From Morinoia aosen (Eukaryota > Arthropoda > Malacostraca > Amphipoda > Talitridae), in NCBI GenBank assembly GCA_030386875.1, contig CM059562.1, positions 44,599,757 through 44,663,756 on the forward strand: a DNA stretch of 64,000 nt, written 5' to 3'. Below, piece after piece: positions 45,870 to 56,738 of the stretch. Position numbers and translations under genes: made by a program. The notes below the pieces were generated by a model. It was given only the letters and a program-made list of their open reading frames with translations, made no database searches and was not told the origin of the DNA. Every line of letters starts with the position of its first letter. Position 1 is the first letter of the stretch.

Positions 45870-46255
45870 AGCTTATACAAACTGTCTTTTATACATACAT
45901 ACATATACATACATATACCGGGCTTATCCTCCCTATGGTAGGGTAGCCGACAGCAGGCCACAATCACCACACTTAGTCACTAGGAGGCGAGAGAGGCAGC
46001 ACTGGCCAGGACCAGCAGGAGCCAGGATCAGCCCAGGACAACCACCAGGATCAGCAGCAGCCCAGCACAACCACCTTCCACAGTCAGGCCCGACAGCCAC
46101 AGCTGGTTTACCCCGACCGCTTCATTGACTGCAGCCCCTCCCCCCGCACATGACAGGTCAACCCCATCACACGCGGGCAGCTTCCAGTAACGCGTCAAAA
46201 ATAAAATTACCTCCTTATACACTGCCCCCACTCACTTCTGTCCGCAGCCATCCCT
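45870..46255. other. GC-rich insert with ACAT microsatellite in BEL pol
   Basis: This stretch replaces continuity of the integrase/DUF5641 frame. It begins with ATACATACATACATATACAT repeats, then GGGCTTATCCTCCCTATGGT and a CAGCAG/CCAGGACCAGCAGG-rich part. A mobile insert (possibly a SINE with a microsatellite end) is likely, but I cannot name the family. Confidence 0.5.
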
Positions 46256-47320
46256 CTCGCCCGCCGGGATAGATTCAAATAATCGTTCCCAGATCGCACC
46301 AAATTGAGGACTATAGATTGGGATGGTTTTAAATTTAACGTTAAAGGTTCTGAAACGTTCTTCATACGAGGATGAAGTTAAGACTTCTGACAATAGGTCA
46401 GAAGCGGCTAGGAAAGTTTTAGCATTGTCAGAATAAACTGTGTTAGGTACGCCTTTTTCATTCATGAAGCGAATAAAAGCAAAACAGAATTCCTCCAGTG
46501 TCATGGAAGGAGGAAGCTCTATGTGAATTGCTCTAGTTTGGAAACATGTAAATAATAATAAATATACCTTTTGTTTATGACCAAAAGGGTTTAATACCAA
46601 GAAATGAACTGAAAAGTCCATTCCCGTGGTGGCGAAAGGTCTTACAAAATTAGTCCGACTGTCTGGCAACGCAGGCGGGTCGGGATAGGAAAAGGCTTTA
46701 GCGTTCACCCGCTTGCAAACTATGCACTTGGATAGAATGCTGCGAACTGTACGCTTACAGCGAGGTATCAAATAACCATCCAACTTTAGTTTTTGCACGG
46801 TTGATTCAACACCTAGATGATTTAGAGATTTATGAGTGTGCAAGATCAGAAGGTAGGTTAGCTGAGAAGAACTAGACAACAGAATAGGGTTTCTAGTATT
46901 GTAGTCTATAATTCCTCTGCTAAAATTATGCGGCTGCTAGATCTAACTAAATTGTGAGAGTCAAGAAACAAGTTGAAAGATCTAACAAGCAAAGGCGGAC
47001 GAGGATCCTTGTTCTTCAAGGCCTGTATCTCGCTGGCAAAATGCTCTCTTCGCATAGAGAAAAATAGATAAAGAAATGGTCGCGTTTTGGTCTCTCCCGG
47101 ATCTGCGCGCTTCCAGATTGATACAGCTAAATACCTTCTCTACCACACCTAATAGTCTGGGGTAGGAGAAAAAGCGCTCAAGCTCCACAATCGAAGCTTC
47201 ACATGGGGGAGCGACATTAACGGCAACACATGTGTCTGAAATAAATTGCTGAGGAATACAACCTAGTGACCCTTTGGCCACTTATCTCTACTGTCTCTTA
47301 TCCAAGATGGACCTTCTAAC

Positions 47321-48640
47321 CAGGGCTGCCAGTCAACTTTTTCCAAAATCCCCAGACTGACCCCTGAAATTTCCCCAGATCGGGATAAAATTCCCCAGGT
47401 ATTACCAAAAGTGATAAATATGATATTTATGTTTATCTTAAATACATTTTCAGGTTTATTCACAATTTTTATCATCAATTCCAGCACGAAAGTCAAGAGA
47501 TCTTAATTTTTTTAACATTTTCAGTCAATCTTGGTCTCTTTGTTAGACAGCTTAGGTCAGTGATAAAACTTTGTTCAGAACCCCACTTGGCATACTTTGC
47601 ATTATTTCTTGCCAATCACTGCTTAGCAAGAAGGAGGTGCTCGGCTGTTTCTGGTCTTAAGGAATTGTTGGTTTTTTATCCAGTTAAGTAGAGAAAATAC
47701 TTTTTAACAAATGGAGACGAAAGCACAATCGAGAAAAAGCATTAAATATGGAAGAATGCCAAATTAGGGTTACCCAAGCCATCTTTGATTTCCCCTAATG
47801 ATTTCCAATACTGAGGAATTGAGCATTCCCTTACTGATAGGTCAGCTGCAATTAGAACCACACGCTGTCTATCTTATTTATATGAGCTTCATCAACAAGC
47901 GAAGTAAGTGCCACTTAATTTATTGGTCATCATTGCGCGTTTCCGGCTTGAAAAATTGTGCGATGTCAACTATCGACTTCATAAGCCCATAACTTTTTAT
48001 GTTTTTCGGATTCCTACCGTTTCAATAGGGCAGACTTGTTCACACTTTTGAACATAATATATCAGCACTTACGACTGGTACGGTTTCGATCTTTACCTTT
48101 CTGTAGCCAATCTTTGAATTCGGAATCGTTCAACCAATCATCTCTGAATATTTAACTGTACCACATTTTTTAGGTGATTTTATGGTGTTTAACTACAAGC
48201 AGATAAATTAATAAGGACAAAACACCGCTATCGGTAGCGCTAGTACCACAGGCGTACACTAGAAAAGACATTTAGCACCTCAGCAGTAATAACGAGTGAC
48301 AGAGCCAGACGCTGCATCAGGCGCTGTAATTGCTCCACTGCGCGCTTCGTTCGGATCTCGTAAAAACTTGTATTGTTCAACCATGATGCGTTCAAGAAAC
48401 TGACTCAGGCCTCCTGTACTGATAATTTGATCAATTTCTAGATTGTATTTTAGTTAGTTTAGTTGTTACTTGTTAGAAGCAAATATCATTAAAGCAATTT
48501 TAGTTTTTGCATACAATATATTGTGAAACACCTCAAATTCCCTATAGATATTTCCAGTTTTCGTTTCGAATTCCCTAAATCCCCAGGCCATGACCGAATT
48601 CCCAAGATCTGGGGAAAATTCCCAAGGTGTGGCAGCCCTG
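47321..48640 (-). mobile_element. hAT element 4, nested in BEL pol
   Basis: Ends CAGGGCTGCCAGTCAAC (47321) and GTGTGGCAGCCCTG (48640) are flanked by the perfect duplication CTTCTAAC (47313-47320 and 48641-48648). Subterminal regions repeat CCCCAGATC and TTCCCCAGG on both sides, a fourth motif for the same terminal sequence. Confidence 0.92.
47540..48175 (-). pseudogene. Decayed hAT transposase ends of element 4
   Basis: On the minus strand the right part reads SRDDWLNDSEFKDWLQKGK (BED-region start, close to SFRDEWLSVPELKTWLKR of element 1). The left part reads RPETAEHLLLAKQ and LARNNAKYAKWGSE (C-terminal end of hAT transposases). The core between them is deleted. Frameshifts and stops are present. 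Confidence 0.7.
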
Positions 48641-48648
48641 CTTCTAAC

Positions 48649-50430
48649 CATAAGGGTTTGCACTCTAGAAATTACATCGTGGGTACATACTCATAGCTGC
48701 AGGTCGATAAAATCTTACATTCAAGTTACTTACGCATAGCTTCTATATCTTTTAATCTATTGCTTACAAATATTTCTTGCGCGGAGGTTTACCACTCAAG
48801 AGCCAAGCTAGGGTTACTTGAGAATCAGTTAGAATAGTTATAGCAGATACTTTAAAAGGAAAGTTCACATCCCTCAGAAGAGATACCAGACACTGATAGG
48901 TGAGAAACACTGCCAAGAGTTCAAGGGAAGGAAGAGTTCGCTGACGAGAAGGCGAAACTTTAACTTTAGAGAAAAGTAATGCGCTGCGTTCCTCTTGGAC
49001 GCCATAAATACAGGTACCAAAGGCGTTAGCACAAGCATCACAAAATACAATAAGTTGGGTAGTTTTAGTCTCTGAGAAAGTCATCCTAGGAAACTCGAAG
49101 TCCTTTAAATCCGAAAACTCCAGACAATAGCTCTACCACTCCTTACGTAAATCTTCCGGAACATTCTGATCCCAACCCAGCCTTAATGGCGTTAGTTTTC
49201 ACAAAATAAGCTTGCCTCGCGCAGAAAAAGGCAACAAAATCCCCAAGGGGTCATAAATAGAAGCTACTTCAGACAAAATTTCTCTTCGTGATTTACAGGA
49301 AGAGTCCAACTTTTTTACAGACAGAGAAAGAAGATCAGTAGAGGTGTTATAGTCGTAACCCAGCACTCTAGAGTGCATTTATGCACTACAGAGCTCAGGG
49401 TCGATTTGGGATAGAAGATTAGAACTATTGGATTTTCATTTGCGTAATGGAAATCCACTCTCCTCAAATGCACTATTGACGCTTCGAAATGTTCAAGCGC
49501 TAGTTCGGGGTTCTCGGTAGTAAACACTAAATTATCGACGTACAGCTTGTTTGCCACAACGTCTCCAATCGTCAAATCTGTGATCGTTTGAGCATGCAAT
49601 TTGAGCAGATAATTAAGAATGTAAGGCGAAGCAATAAATCAAAACAAAAGAATAGTATATCGGTAATATAAAAATTTATTGTCTTTATGAAGAATAAAGC
49701 TAAATTGATTTCGGTCAAAGTCACAAGCAATTTTTACTTGTAAAAAAGCCTTAAAGATTTCGGAAAGCACAACTACTGAATTTGCTCGGAAATAGACCAA
49801 AAGTCCTTACAAATTGTTTAACAGATAGGACCTACATAAGAGGCTTCATTCAGACTGGGTAAATTACAGACTTTCAAAGAGCAATTAAATACGGGTCGGA
49901 TTTTGGAGGTTTCTACATGCGTACGAATTACAGGCCTATGCGGGATCCATTTGTGCGCATGCAAATCTATCCTTTTGACAGAAATAGGCTCAATAATCCC
50001 TAATTTAAGCTGCTCAAGGAAGACGTCATTATAATCGCTTTCGATTCCCTTTTGGGAATTGTCATTCGATACTTTACGAGCAAGATATCTTGCCAAAATA
50101 AAATTATTTGGTACTTGAGCCAAAAGTTGGCGGTTCCAGGGTAACTGGATCGAATACCTACCTTTGTCGTACTTAACGCTTTTTTTGAACCCTTCCAATT
50201 CCCGATCATTTTCCTCCTCTTTAGCAGGAATACCCATCAACTCTAAGTCCAGGAGTCGGTCAAGTCCTGTCTGAACTTCGCACTCGTAAGAAATGTCCAA
50301 TATAGAGGCACACACTTTTGGGGTATCAAAGAAATTAGTCAGAATACAACTGTAACGATTTGCGTTTAGTTTACATTTAGGAACTTTCTTTTCAGCGTTT
50401 GATTTAGTCTCGTTGTCATGAGTCAAAGAA
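48649..50430 (-). pseudogene. BEL pol, reverse transcriptase and RNase H
   Basis: From right: KSVKYDKGRYSIQLPWN, the RT entry WIPHRPVIRTHVETSKIRPV, then a decayed stretch (49820-49600). The catalytic site reads KLYVDNLVFTTE (about 49530); the usual second Asp of YVDD is Asn, a loss of a catalytic residue. The RNase H part (49084-48764) has LIVFCDACANAFGTCIYGV, LPSLELLAVFLTYQCL and AITILTDSQVTLAWLL. Frame breaks occur at about 49315 and 49100. It continues on the other side of hAT 4. Confidence 0.87.
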
Positions 50431-50525
50431 GATTCAAATGGTTTAACATTAACAGCACTTCCAAAGGAAGTTTTATAACTATTATCTATCTTCTCAGGTT
50501 TAGAAGCAACAAGAGAATTTAAAGA

Positions 50526-51020
50526 TCAATTATAACATTTTAAATCCCCAAAAGGAAGAAACCCATTGGAAACTCGCATAACTTTATAGTTATTTACAGT
50601 CTGAAGTTCAAGTACTTTAAAAGCTTGCAGGGCATCAACACCCAAAATTCCTTGAACTTGGATGCTATCATTAATTACTTCAGGATAAGAAGTATAAATA
50701 GGTAATTTAGTCTTTAAAGTTTTTAGTCTAGCTTTCAAATCTCTCATCCCCATCTGCAGACGTAAATTTCTCATTGCAAAAACATCAAGCTCATGCTTCT
50801 CACTGTCTGGAAGCACGAGTTCAATGCTAAGGTGCTTTCCTATTAAAGGAACAGAAGCTCCTACAGTGTTAATAGCTTGCTTTTGCAGATCTACATCAGA
50901 ATAACCCTGACTCGAAGTATCCAAGTCAACTAAAGACGTCTGACTTCCTGTATCTATGAGATAATTGATGCGTTTAGTAACACCACCATATTTGGTGGTA
51001 AGAGCTACGAGAGGGCACAT
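50526..51020 (-). pseudogene. BEL retropepsin-like protease region
   Basis: LIDTGSQTSLVDL carries the Asp-Thr-Gly active site, followed by IELVLPDSEKHELDVFAM and a distal VQGILGVDAL flap/core block typical of BEL/Pao proteases. The piece has no stop within it but is separated from gag and RT by frame breaks (TAA near 50526 and stops near 51040). Confidence 0.85.
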
Positions 51021-51029
51021 CCTAAGACG

Positions 51030-52318
51030 TGCCTTTAACCGTCAAGTAGAAGAAGCATTAAACATAGAAGAGTTTATAAATTTGGGACACAAAGGGCTAA
51101 CATGCGTGTTAGCCTTACACAAGGAACACAAAAATGGGAGACCTTTAACTTTGGAAGGACACACGCTAGCCAAATGTTTACTGCTCATACAGATAGTGCA
51201 CAACTTCAACTAACCAGCTTGCTTCACACGTTTCTCATGTGAATCAAATTTTTTGCAGGAAAATGAAGCATGGTTAGCCTGGTTACAGAAGCGACATACC
51301 TTATCAATAGGCAGTTTACTAGACACAGGAAAATGTTGCGTTTTATCCCTAACCTCAGTTCTGGTCATCACTTGCACTCCCTTATTTCTGAATACATGAG
51401 GCGGTTTAGAGTTACGTTTGGTTTCAAGGAGAGAAAGCACTTTGTGGCCATTCTCCAATACTTTCAAAGAAAAGAAACTCGCTTTAGAATAGCGAAGGAG
51501 TTTTAACAAAAAGAATTCAGGAAGTTTAGTCTTAATTACAGCAGAAAAAACAGGTTTCCCGATTTCTCCCTAGAGAAATCCAAACCTAATTTGGAAAGCT
51601 CAAGAAGGCGAAATTTAACCTTAGAGAGGAAATAACTTATTTCAGCTAGAGTTTGAACACAAGGGCAGCTGAGAACCTCATCAAGAGCTAAGGAAATCAA
51701 CTTATCTATATTGAGGAAATCTTGCTTAAGCAATGTCCATGCAGACTGAAAGCTTGATTCTTCATTAGGGAGTCCCTCTATTAAACTGAGAGCTCTCCCT
51801 TGCAAATGATTCTTCAAGAATATGAACTTTTGCTGTTCACTCATATTGGGGTAGGCCTGAAGGGCGTTAAAAAAGGATTCTTGAAAGTGAAGGAAGTTAA
51901 AGTGGCCTCCCTCATTGTCACTGAATTTTTTCAGTGTCAACTGAGGTGCCCTAAAGATGTTCAATGGAACATTAGGAGAGAAAGATTTAACTTCAGTTGG
52001 TGCACAGGTATCACTAGAATTAAGCACCGGAGACTGGGAAACCTGATTTTTAAGTTTAATTATTAACTCAATCACCTGCACCTCATACTCAGCTCTCCTT
52101 TCTAGTTCCTCCTCTGCAACTTCACCTGCATCTACAGGAAAAGTAGAGGACAGTAATCTATAAGATTGGAGTAATCCATTCAACTGAAGGACAGCTTCAA
52201 CTAGAAAGGCAGTCTCACAGTCAGGAGGGAGAGTTTTCTTTTTGATAGCAGTAATACTGCACTAAATGCCTCGCAACCTAATGTTTAAGGCTAAGGCAGT
52301 ACTTTTTTCAATTTCCAT
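51030..52318 (-). pseudogene. BEL gag with three CCHC knuckles
   Basis: Likely start ATG at 52318 (MEIEKSTALALNIRLRGI), then a TAG and continuing frame to 51536, with the DUF1759-type core LTLKKFSDNEGGHFNFLHFQ, FIFLKNHLQGRALSLIEGLP and LDEVLSCPCVQTLAEISYFL. A frame change near 51530 leads to the knuckles CRFCNQANHASFSC (about 51290), CTICMSSKHLASVC (about 51180) and CSLCKANTHVSPLC (about 51110), each C-x2-C-x4-H-x4-C. Product in an active copy: RNA-binding shell protein. Three knuckles in a row is at the upper end for such gags. Confidence 0.85.
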
Positions 52319-52721
52319 AATCAAGTTCTTTATTTTTTGGCTTATGCGGAAAAGATAAAATTAATTATTAGTTTAATGTCTACATCCTAGAGTGGACAAG
52401 TTACATCCCTTCATATAATATAGAAAATTAATCAATGAAAATAGAAATACACAGAAATATTATATTTACCCCCAAGTACACGTTTCAGTCATTTTAATTT
52501 TAAATTTTATACTTTTACATTTAGAAAATCTGTTTAAAATTTTCTTTAAAGGTTTTTCATGGGTGAACCTAACAAAGGTTAGAAGAGATTCAACGAAGGC
52601 TAGAGACTTGCTAATACAAGATTTCTCAAGCAAGAAAAGGAGGGAATCTCAACTAACAACACACGGTATCACCCTTCTTACACCTAATGAGACAGCTTCC
52701 TTTCCTCCACTATAGACTATA

Positions 52722-52920
52722 GTGCTCGCGGTGGCACAACGGTTAAGGGATCAGACTTGTATGTTGGAGTCGCGGGTTCGTATCCCGGCGCTGACGCTGC
52801 GATTTTCCCCGTTGGGTATAAGGGAAAGCTCAAGCACAATACCCTACTCGACCCAGGTGTCGGAAATGGGTACCGGCTTTACGGGGGAACCGTCATGGTG
52901 TCCTATATATAGTGTTATAA
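52722..52920 (+). mobile_element. tRNA-derived SINE
   Basis: An RNA polymerase III type internal promoter is visible: A box TGGCACAACGGTTAAGG (from 52732) and B box GGTTCGTATCC (52775-52785), 33 bases apart, in a tRNA-like head beginning GTGCTCGCGG. A non-tRNA body follows (AAGGGAAAGCTCAAGCACAA, TGTCGGAAATGGGTACCGGC) to about 52920. TATAGTG occurs just before the head and again near the 3' end (52909-52915), a possible target duplication. A true tRNA is unlikely because the acceptor and anticodon stems do not form. Confidence 0.8.
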
Positions 52921-53391
52921 TACATTTGAAAAACCAATGCTTAAGATCATTTGTATCAGGCTTGATTGGAAATAAAGCATCCCAAAGATGCCGATGTTTG
53001 TTTAGACAGCGGCACATTTTTACTCACAAAAAGGAAAACAGGATAATTATATAGAATGATTTTACAAAAAATTTATCTTATAGACAAAAAATTTTTTTTA
53101 AGGAAAGAGAAAGAGGGATAGAAACCAAGAACCAAGACTTAGTAAGTCTGGTTCAAGACAAGCTCTTCCATCATGTAAGATGGCGCTGAGGTTAAGCCGG
53201 TGCAGTTGCTTGTATAGCACAACCGCGCCGCAAGCAGCTTGGCGTATAGAGTTTTTTTTCACTGTAAGTGGTCTTAGGCTTTCTCTTTTTAAAGGAGATT
53301 TTTAAACTGAAATACCTTCATAAATGAAAAAATACTTTCGAAAAACGAAAAGTAACCTTGTCGAAAACAAATATTTTCGAAAAAAATTATG

Positions 53392-53979
53392 TGATGCCTC
53401 CCGACTACAAGGCGGCAACGAAGTTCCCAATGGTAAAGGGGCACAGAATTCACATAAATGCCTGACACCCGATAGGGGTCGGTAACGCTTTAAGTAATCA
53501 TTTAAACAATCAGAGCATGGCAACAAAAGGGGGTTCTCACCTTCGAAAATATTTGTTCAGGTGAACACTTCTCAATGTAGCCGGCTGTCCATGAACCCAA
53601 GGGTCCAAGGTAGCGAGGAAAGATGACCGGAGACCAGCGAGGCACAAGATTTAGGTGCACCCAAGGCCGCGGTTGAAAGCTGTCTGACGTGACAGTCCGA
53701 AAAGACCGCGCACATCGGCTTTCATCCGAATCCGCTGTATTGGCTTAGGACTCGGAAGAAAAAGCTCAGGCGTACTTTAGAAGTTTGGAAATACGCTTGC
53801 AGCCGAAGATGTTAGGAACCCCCACCACTGCTCTGCAATTCGTTAATTACTTGTTTTATTGCCTTTTAGGTCAATTAATTTAACAGCAGCCTAAGACCCC
53901 TTACTGCGGAAGGCCATTAATAATGCCTTACAAAGCCCGCAGAGGATCCCGGCTTTGAGCAATGGCTAGAATTTCCACA
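53392..53979 (-). repeat. BEL 5' LTR (element sense)
   Basis: Plus-strand start TGATGCCTCCCGAC, end GAATTTCCACA. See 43440-44030 for the partner. Confidence 0.9.
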
Positions 53980-54069
53980 ATGTGCGAGTTCTATAAAAAT
54001 GCTGTGCGATGTTCTGAAATATAGAATAATGAGCAAAGGAAATTCGTGACAACTCTTTCAGTATGTGTT

Positions 54070-54250
54070 GCTGCTTACAGTTTCTAATGAAATATTGTAA
54101 CGATGTTTTATTAAATATTGTATCGAAAAGATCATTGGTTGATAAGCGTCTTATTTATCATATGTGGGTGATCACACAACAAATTTATTTGTATATATAA
54201 ATTTTATAAATGCTGTACAATAATCAAGTGAAATGAAGTATTACGTAGTG
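54070..54250 (+). repeat. Diverged direct repeat flanking the BEL element, right copy
   Basis: Partner of 43060-43260: GATCATTGGTTGATAAGC, TGATCACACAACAAATT and GCTGTACAATAA. Confidence 0.55.
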
Positions 54251-55309
54251 ACACATTCACCTATCTACGTACGCATAGCGTGCACAAGTACACATATACA
54301 CAAGTGTGCATGTGCGCAAATATCAGCGTAGACTAATCACTATAAACTAGCATTCCAATCGAGGGAATCGGAGAAAATATCTTTTATTATGGCATCAATT
54401 TTATAAAATTTCCGTCTAAAAACATCGGCACAAAACAGTCTACCTTAGTCAGAAACATGAAAACGATTGTTCTATAACAGTTCCCAAGTACAGAATATTT
54501 CCAGAAGTACGCGAGGCTTAGGTGCGGTTGTTATAATATACTCTAAAGCGTGAAGTTTATAGTATCAATTTGCATCGTTTATAAGCACAGAGTAACTAAG
54601 ATGAATATCTTGAGCTCATTTTGATGTTTTAAAAGACGTTGAACCAAATAAAGATTCCAATGCAGTATACTTGTTTCTCCAGTGAAGCATAACCCATATT
54701 ATACTGAAACAATAAACGCGCTTTGTAAATATTTAATGTCGAACGTTTTCATTTGATGCTCATCATATTAAGGAGCATTTACAATTCTGACAATATCAGT
54801 TACGCACTTCTTACCAACGCCATTTTCTTTTGATTTTGAGGATTTATGAACTTAATGTAGACGTTCATAAAATGTTTAGGTTAGGTTACCGCATCACAAT
54901 ATTAATTTTTTTATTTGAGTTACGGAATACTTCTCCTACCATTTACCACATTATAAGGCCATTACCAAAATTGGCATATTTGACAAAAAGCCTTGCCAAA
55001 AAATTTCATAGATAAAATTTCTTTATGCATCTGCTACATCCCTGGAAAATTTAGTTCGCCGAATTAGAATTAGGCAGTGATAGATTTATAGGTAATTCTT
55101 TGAAATCAAATAACAAACACTGACCTCAGCTGTCCTAAACCATTCCGTGAAAAAGCTTGCACATGATTTATTACTTTTATTTTTAGTTCACACATGTTCA
55201 ATACCAATTAATTAAATTTTGAATGCTGATTATTTTGTTACAACCATCTCGATTGGAAATTAGCCCCTCAACAAAACCTTTGCTCAGCTCGTCCTCTATC
55301 AGCAAGAAT
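54251..55309. other. No feature recognised
   Basis: AT-rich DNA with short random frames. It could include introns or 3' flank of the minus-strand locus that follows, but there is no motif to support it. Confidence 0.4.
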
Positions 55310-55450
55310 AACCAAAAATTATGAATTTAAAAATAAATCGACCTCAGCTCTTAGGAGTGAATGGGAGCAATAGCAAGGGATCTGCAAAAAATTCGTCATT
55401 CCAATTAGAAAACAGAATGCCAAGGACTGATATATCAATCGATATATGAC
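55310..55450 (-). repeat. Duplicated segment, copy A, possible terminal coding exon
   Basis: Aligned without indels to 62806-62945 at about 75% by eye. On the minus strand both read a similar peptide ending in a stop: here SVLGILFSNWNDEFFADP with a Leu-rich PLLLLPFTPKS tail; there SVLFIPSCTWNDEFFTVP with PLLMLLFPPES. Conservation of frame and stop suggests a coding origin. The family is not recognised. Confidence 0.5.
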
Positions 55451-55761
55451 AAGTAACACAAGGTCTCTGCTCAACACCTACGTGTTGAGCTGGACTCTGA
55501 AATCTAAAGTAAAAAATACGGTACGATTCTCTATATTGTGCGCTTCCCATCGGATAACCTCAGTATTTTTATCGGTAAATTCTAAATGTATTTTAGATTT
55601 TTACCCACGACGTCGAGTTCAAACTGGAAAAATAAGCTTGTTGATATTTCATTTCAACAAAACTGCTGGGGAACGTTACTTCAAATTCAATCTAGTTATT
55701 TCAATTTGTTTGACGAATTGAAAACACGTACCTCGAAAGCTTATTTCAGTCGGTGGCTGGG

Positions 55762-56366
55762 TCAACTTTTCATCAAGTACGGGGCTTCCAACGCCATGGG
55801 TTGTCCTGCAAGATGCACGCTTGGAAGAATCCTTCGCCTCTTCGTTACGGATTGAATGACCTGCTCAAGTTTACAATTCGGTTGTAAATGAAGAAGAACT
55901 GCGAGCACACTTCCTAATTTCCTTTCAAATTCACTCCACTCAACACCTATCGAGAAAACCCAAAATATGAATGCCACCCCAAATAGCAATTCTTGAATAA
56001 GTAGCAAAAGTGAGCTTCAGGACACTCCCGCGCCAGAATTCATGATCAAACGTACATGCTATCGTCTAACCCTTGAACTAATGTCTAGTTGATATTTCCA
56101 CGTGTAGTCATATACAATCGCCAACTCTTGATAGAATCTGCCGCAGCCACGATGAGAAGGGAATGCACGTGTCTAACAGACATTTCATTTCCCGCACTAC
56201 TACATTTCAAGTGAATGGCTATTGGAAAATTACCATTACTTTGAACATACATTCCAACCCATAACACATCATTGTTGCCCAAGAGGCTTTGCGCCAAATT
56301 CAAAATTATAACAGAACACATTATGAACGTTGAACAACCGAAAACGGTAATACTCATGTACAACAT
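55762..56366 (-). CDS. Hypothetical membrane-type open frames (56366-56085 and 56007-55762)
   Basis: Two neighbouring minus-strand frames, 78 bases apart, each start with a hydrophobic stretch: MLYMSITVFGCSTFIMCSVI (residues 1-20 of the first) and IQELLFGVAFIFWVFSIGV in the second. They lie upstream, in the same sense, of copy A of the duplicated segment (55310-55450), so all three might be exons of one membrane protein gene, for example a receptor. No family motif is visible and the frames do not join neatly. Low confidence; chance open frames are possible. Confidence 0.25.
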
Positions 56367-56738
56367 TTAGAAGGTGTAAATGAAACAACAAAAGTCTAAA
56401 GAAATACTCCCTTCAAATTTATCTAAAATTTATCTTTACACACGCCTAGGCCGTTTGAAACGTTCAGGAGAAGCACGGTGGTCTCTGAAGGTCGTGCTGT
56501 ATTTCCGGGATCTGCCTGCTGAAAGGCGATGAGATAAGTGCTCTGCTTCCGGAAAGATTGCTGAGAAGCCTGAAAAGCCTACGACAGAAATTGCACACAA
56601 TCAACTACGGTCTAGTTGAATGAAAGGAAAAAAATTCTTAGTCTCATTTTAACTAACGGAAAACGATCACAAGCAATGAGCCCAACTCACAGAATCGAGG
56701 GAAAATTTTAAATTTACTTTCTGTGTTCGTCCGGCTTC

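Larger units (their letters stand above)
44231..47312 (-). pseudogene. BEL pol, linker, integrase and C-terminal domain, interrupted by two inserts
   Basis: From right: LWLEGPSWIRDSRDKWPKG just past hAT 4, the linker to about 46982, integrase zinc region (ILHTHKSLNHLGVESTVQKL, then CIVCKRVN) and core (TTGMDFSVHF, VYSDNAKTF, YSPQFGAIWERLF). The frame then breaks near 46255 at an insert and resumes near 45870 with LFGRSTYSYSSFLTAISE, NRRPLSYTETGDTILP and SSNSLRRASL. It breaks again near 45700 and resumes near 44865 with DEVPDLEAEGVEQRESLL, FRELWYSQYLISLRGP and VGQVVLLRHPIKPR. A frame change near 44612 leads to SALQPGRDGKVRVVNI and a Glu/Ser-rich tail that ends near 44220. The domain order matches the BEL-1 remnant at 9925-11545, but the sequence is a different lineage. 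Confidence 0.85.
43440..53979 (-). mobile_element. BEL/Pao retrotransposon, minus strand, with nested insertions
   Basis: LTRs of about 590 bases (53392-53979 is the 5' LTR in element sense, 43440-44030 the 3' LTR) flank gag, protease, RT, RNase H, integrase and a DUF5641-like tail, all reading right to left. Nested inside are a foldback element (45019-45342), a GC-rich insert (about 45870-46255), hAT 4 (47321-48640) and, near the 5' side, a SINE. ATGTG is present outside both ends (43437-43441 overlapping the LTR start, 53980-53984), a possible 5-base target duplication if the LTR edge is set two bases in. No clear primer site follows the 5' LTR. Confidence 0.9.

Noticed and set aside
52720..52800. 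A functional tRNA gene
   Set aside because: A and B boxes are good, but acceptor and anticodon stems do not form and a long non-tRNA body follows; a SINE explains it better.
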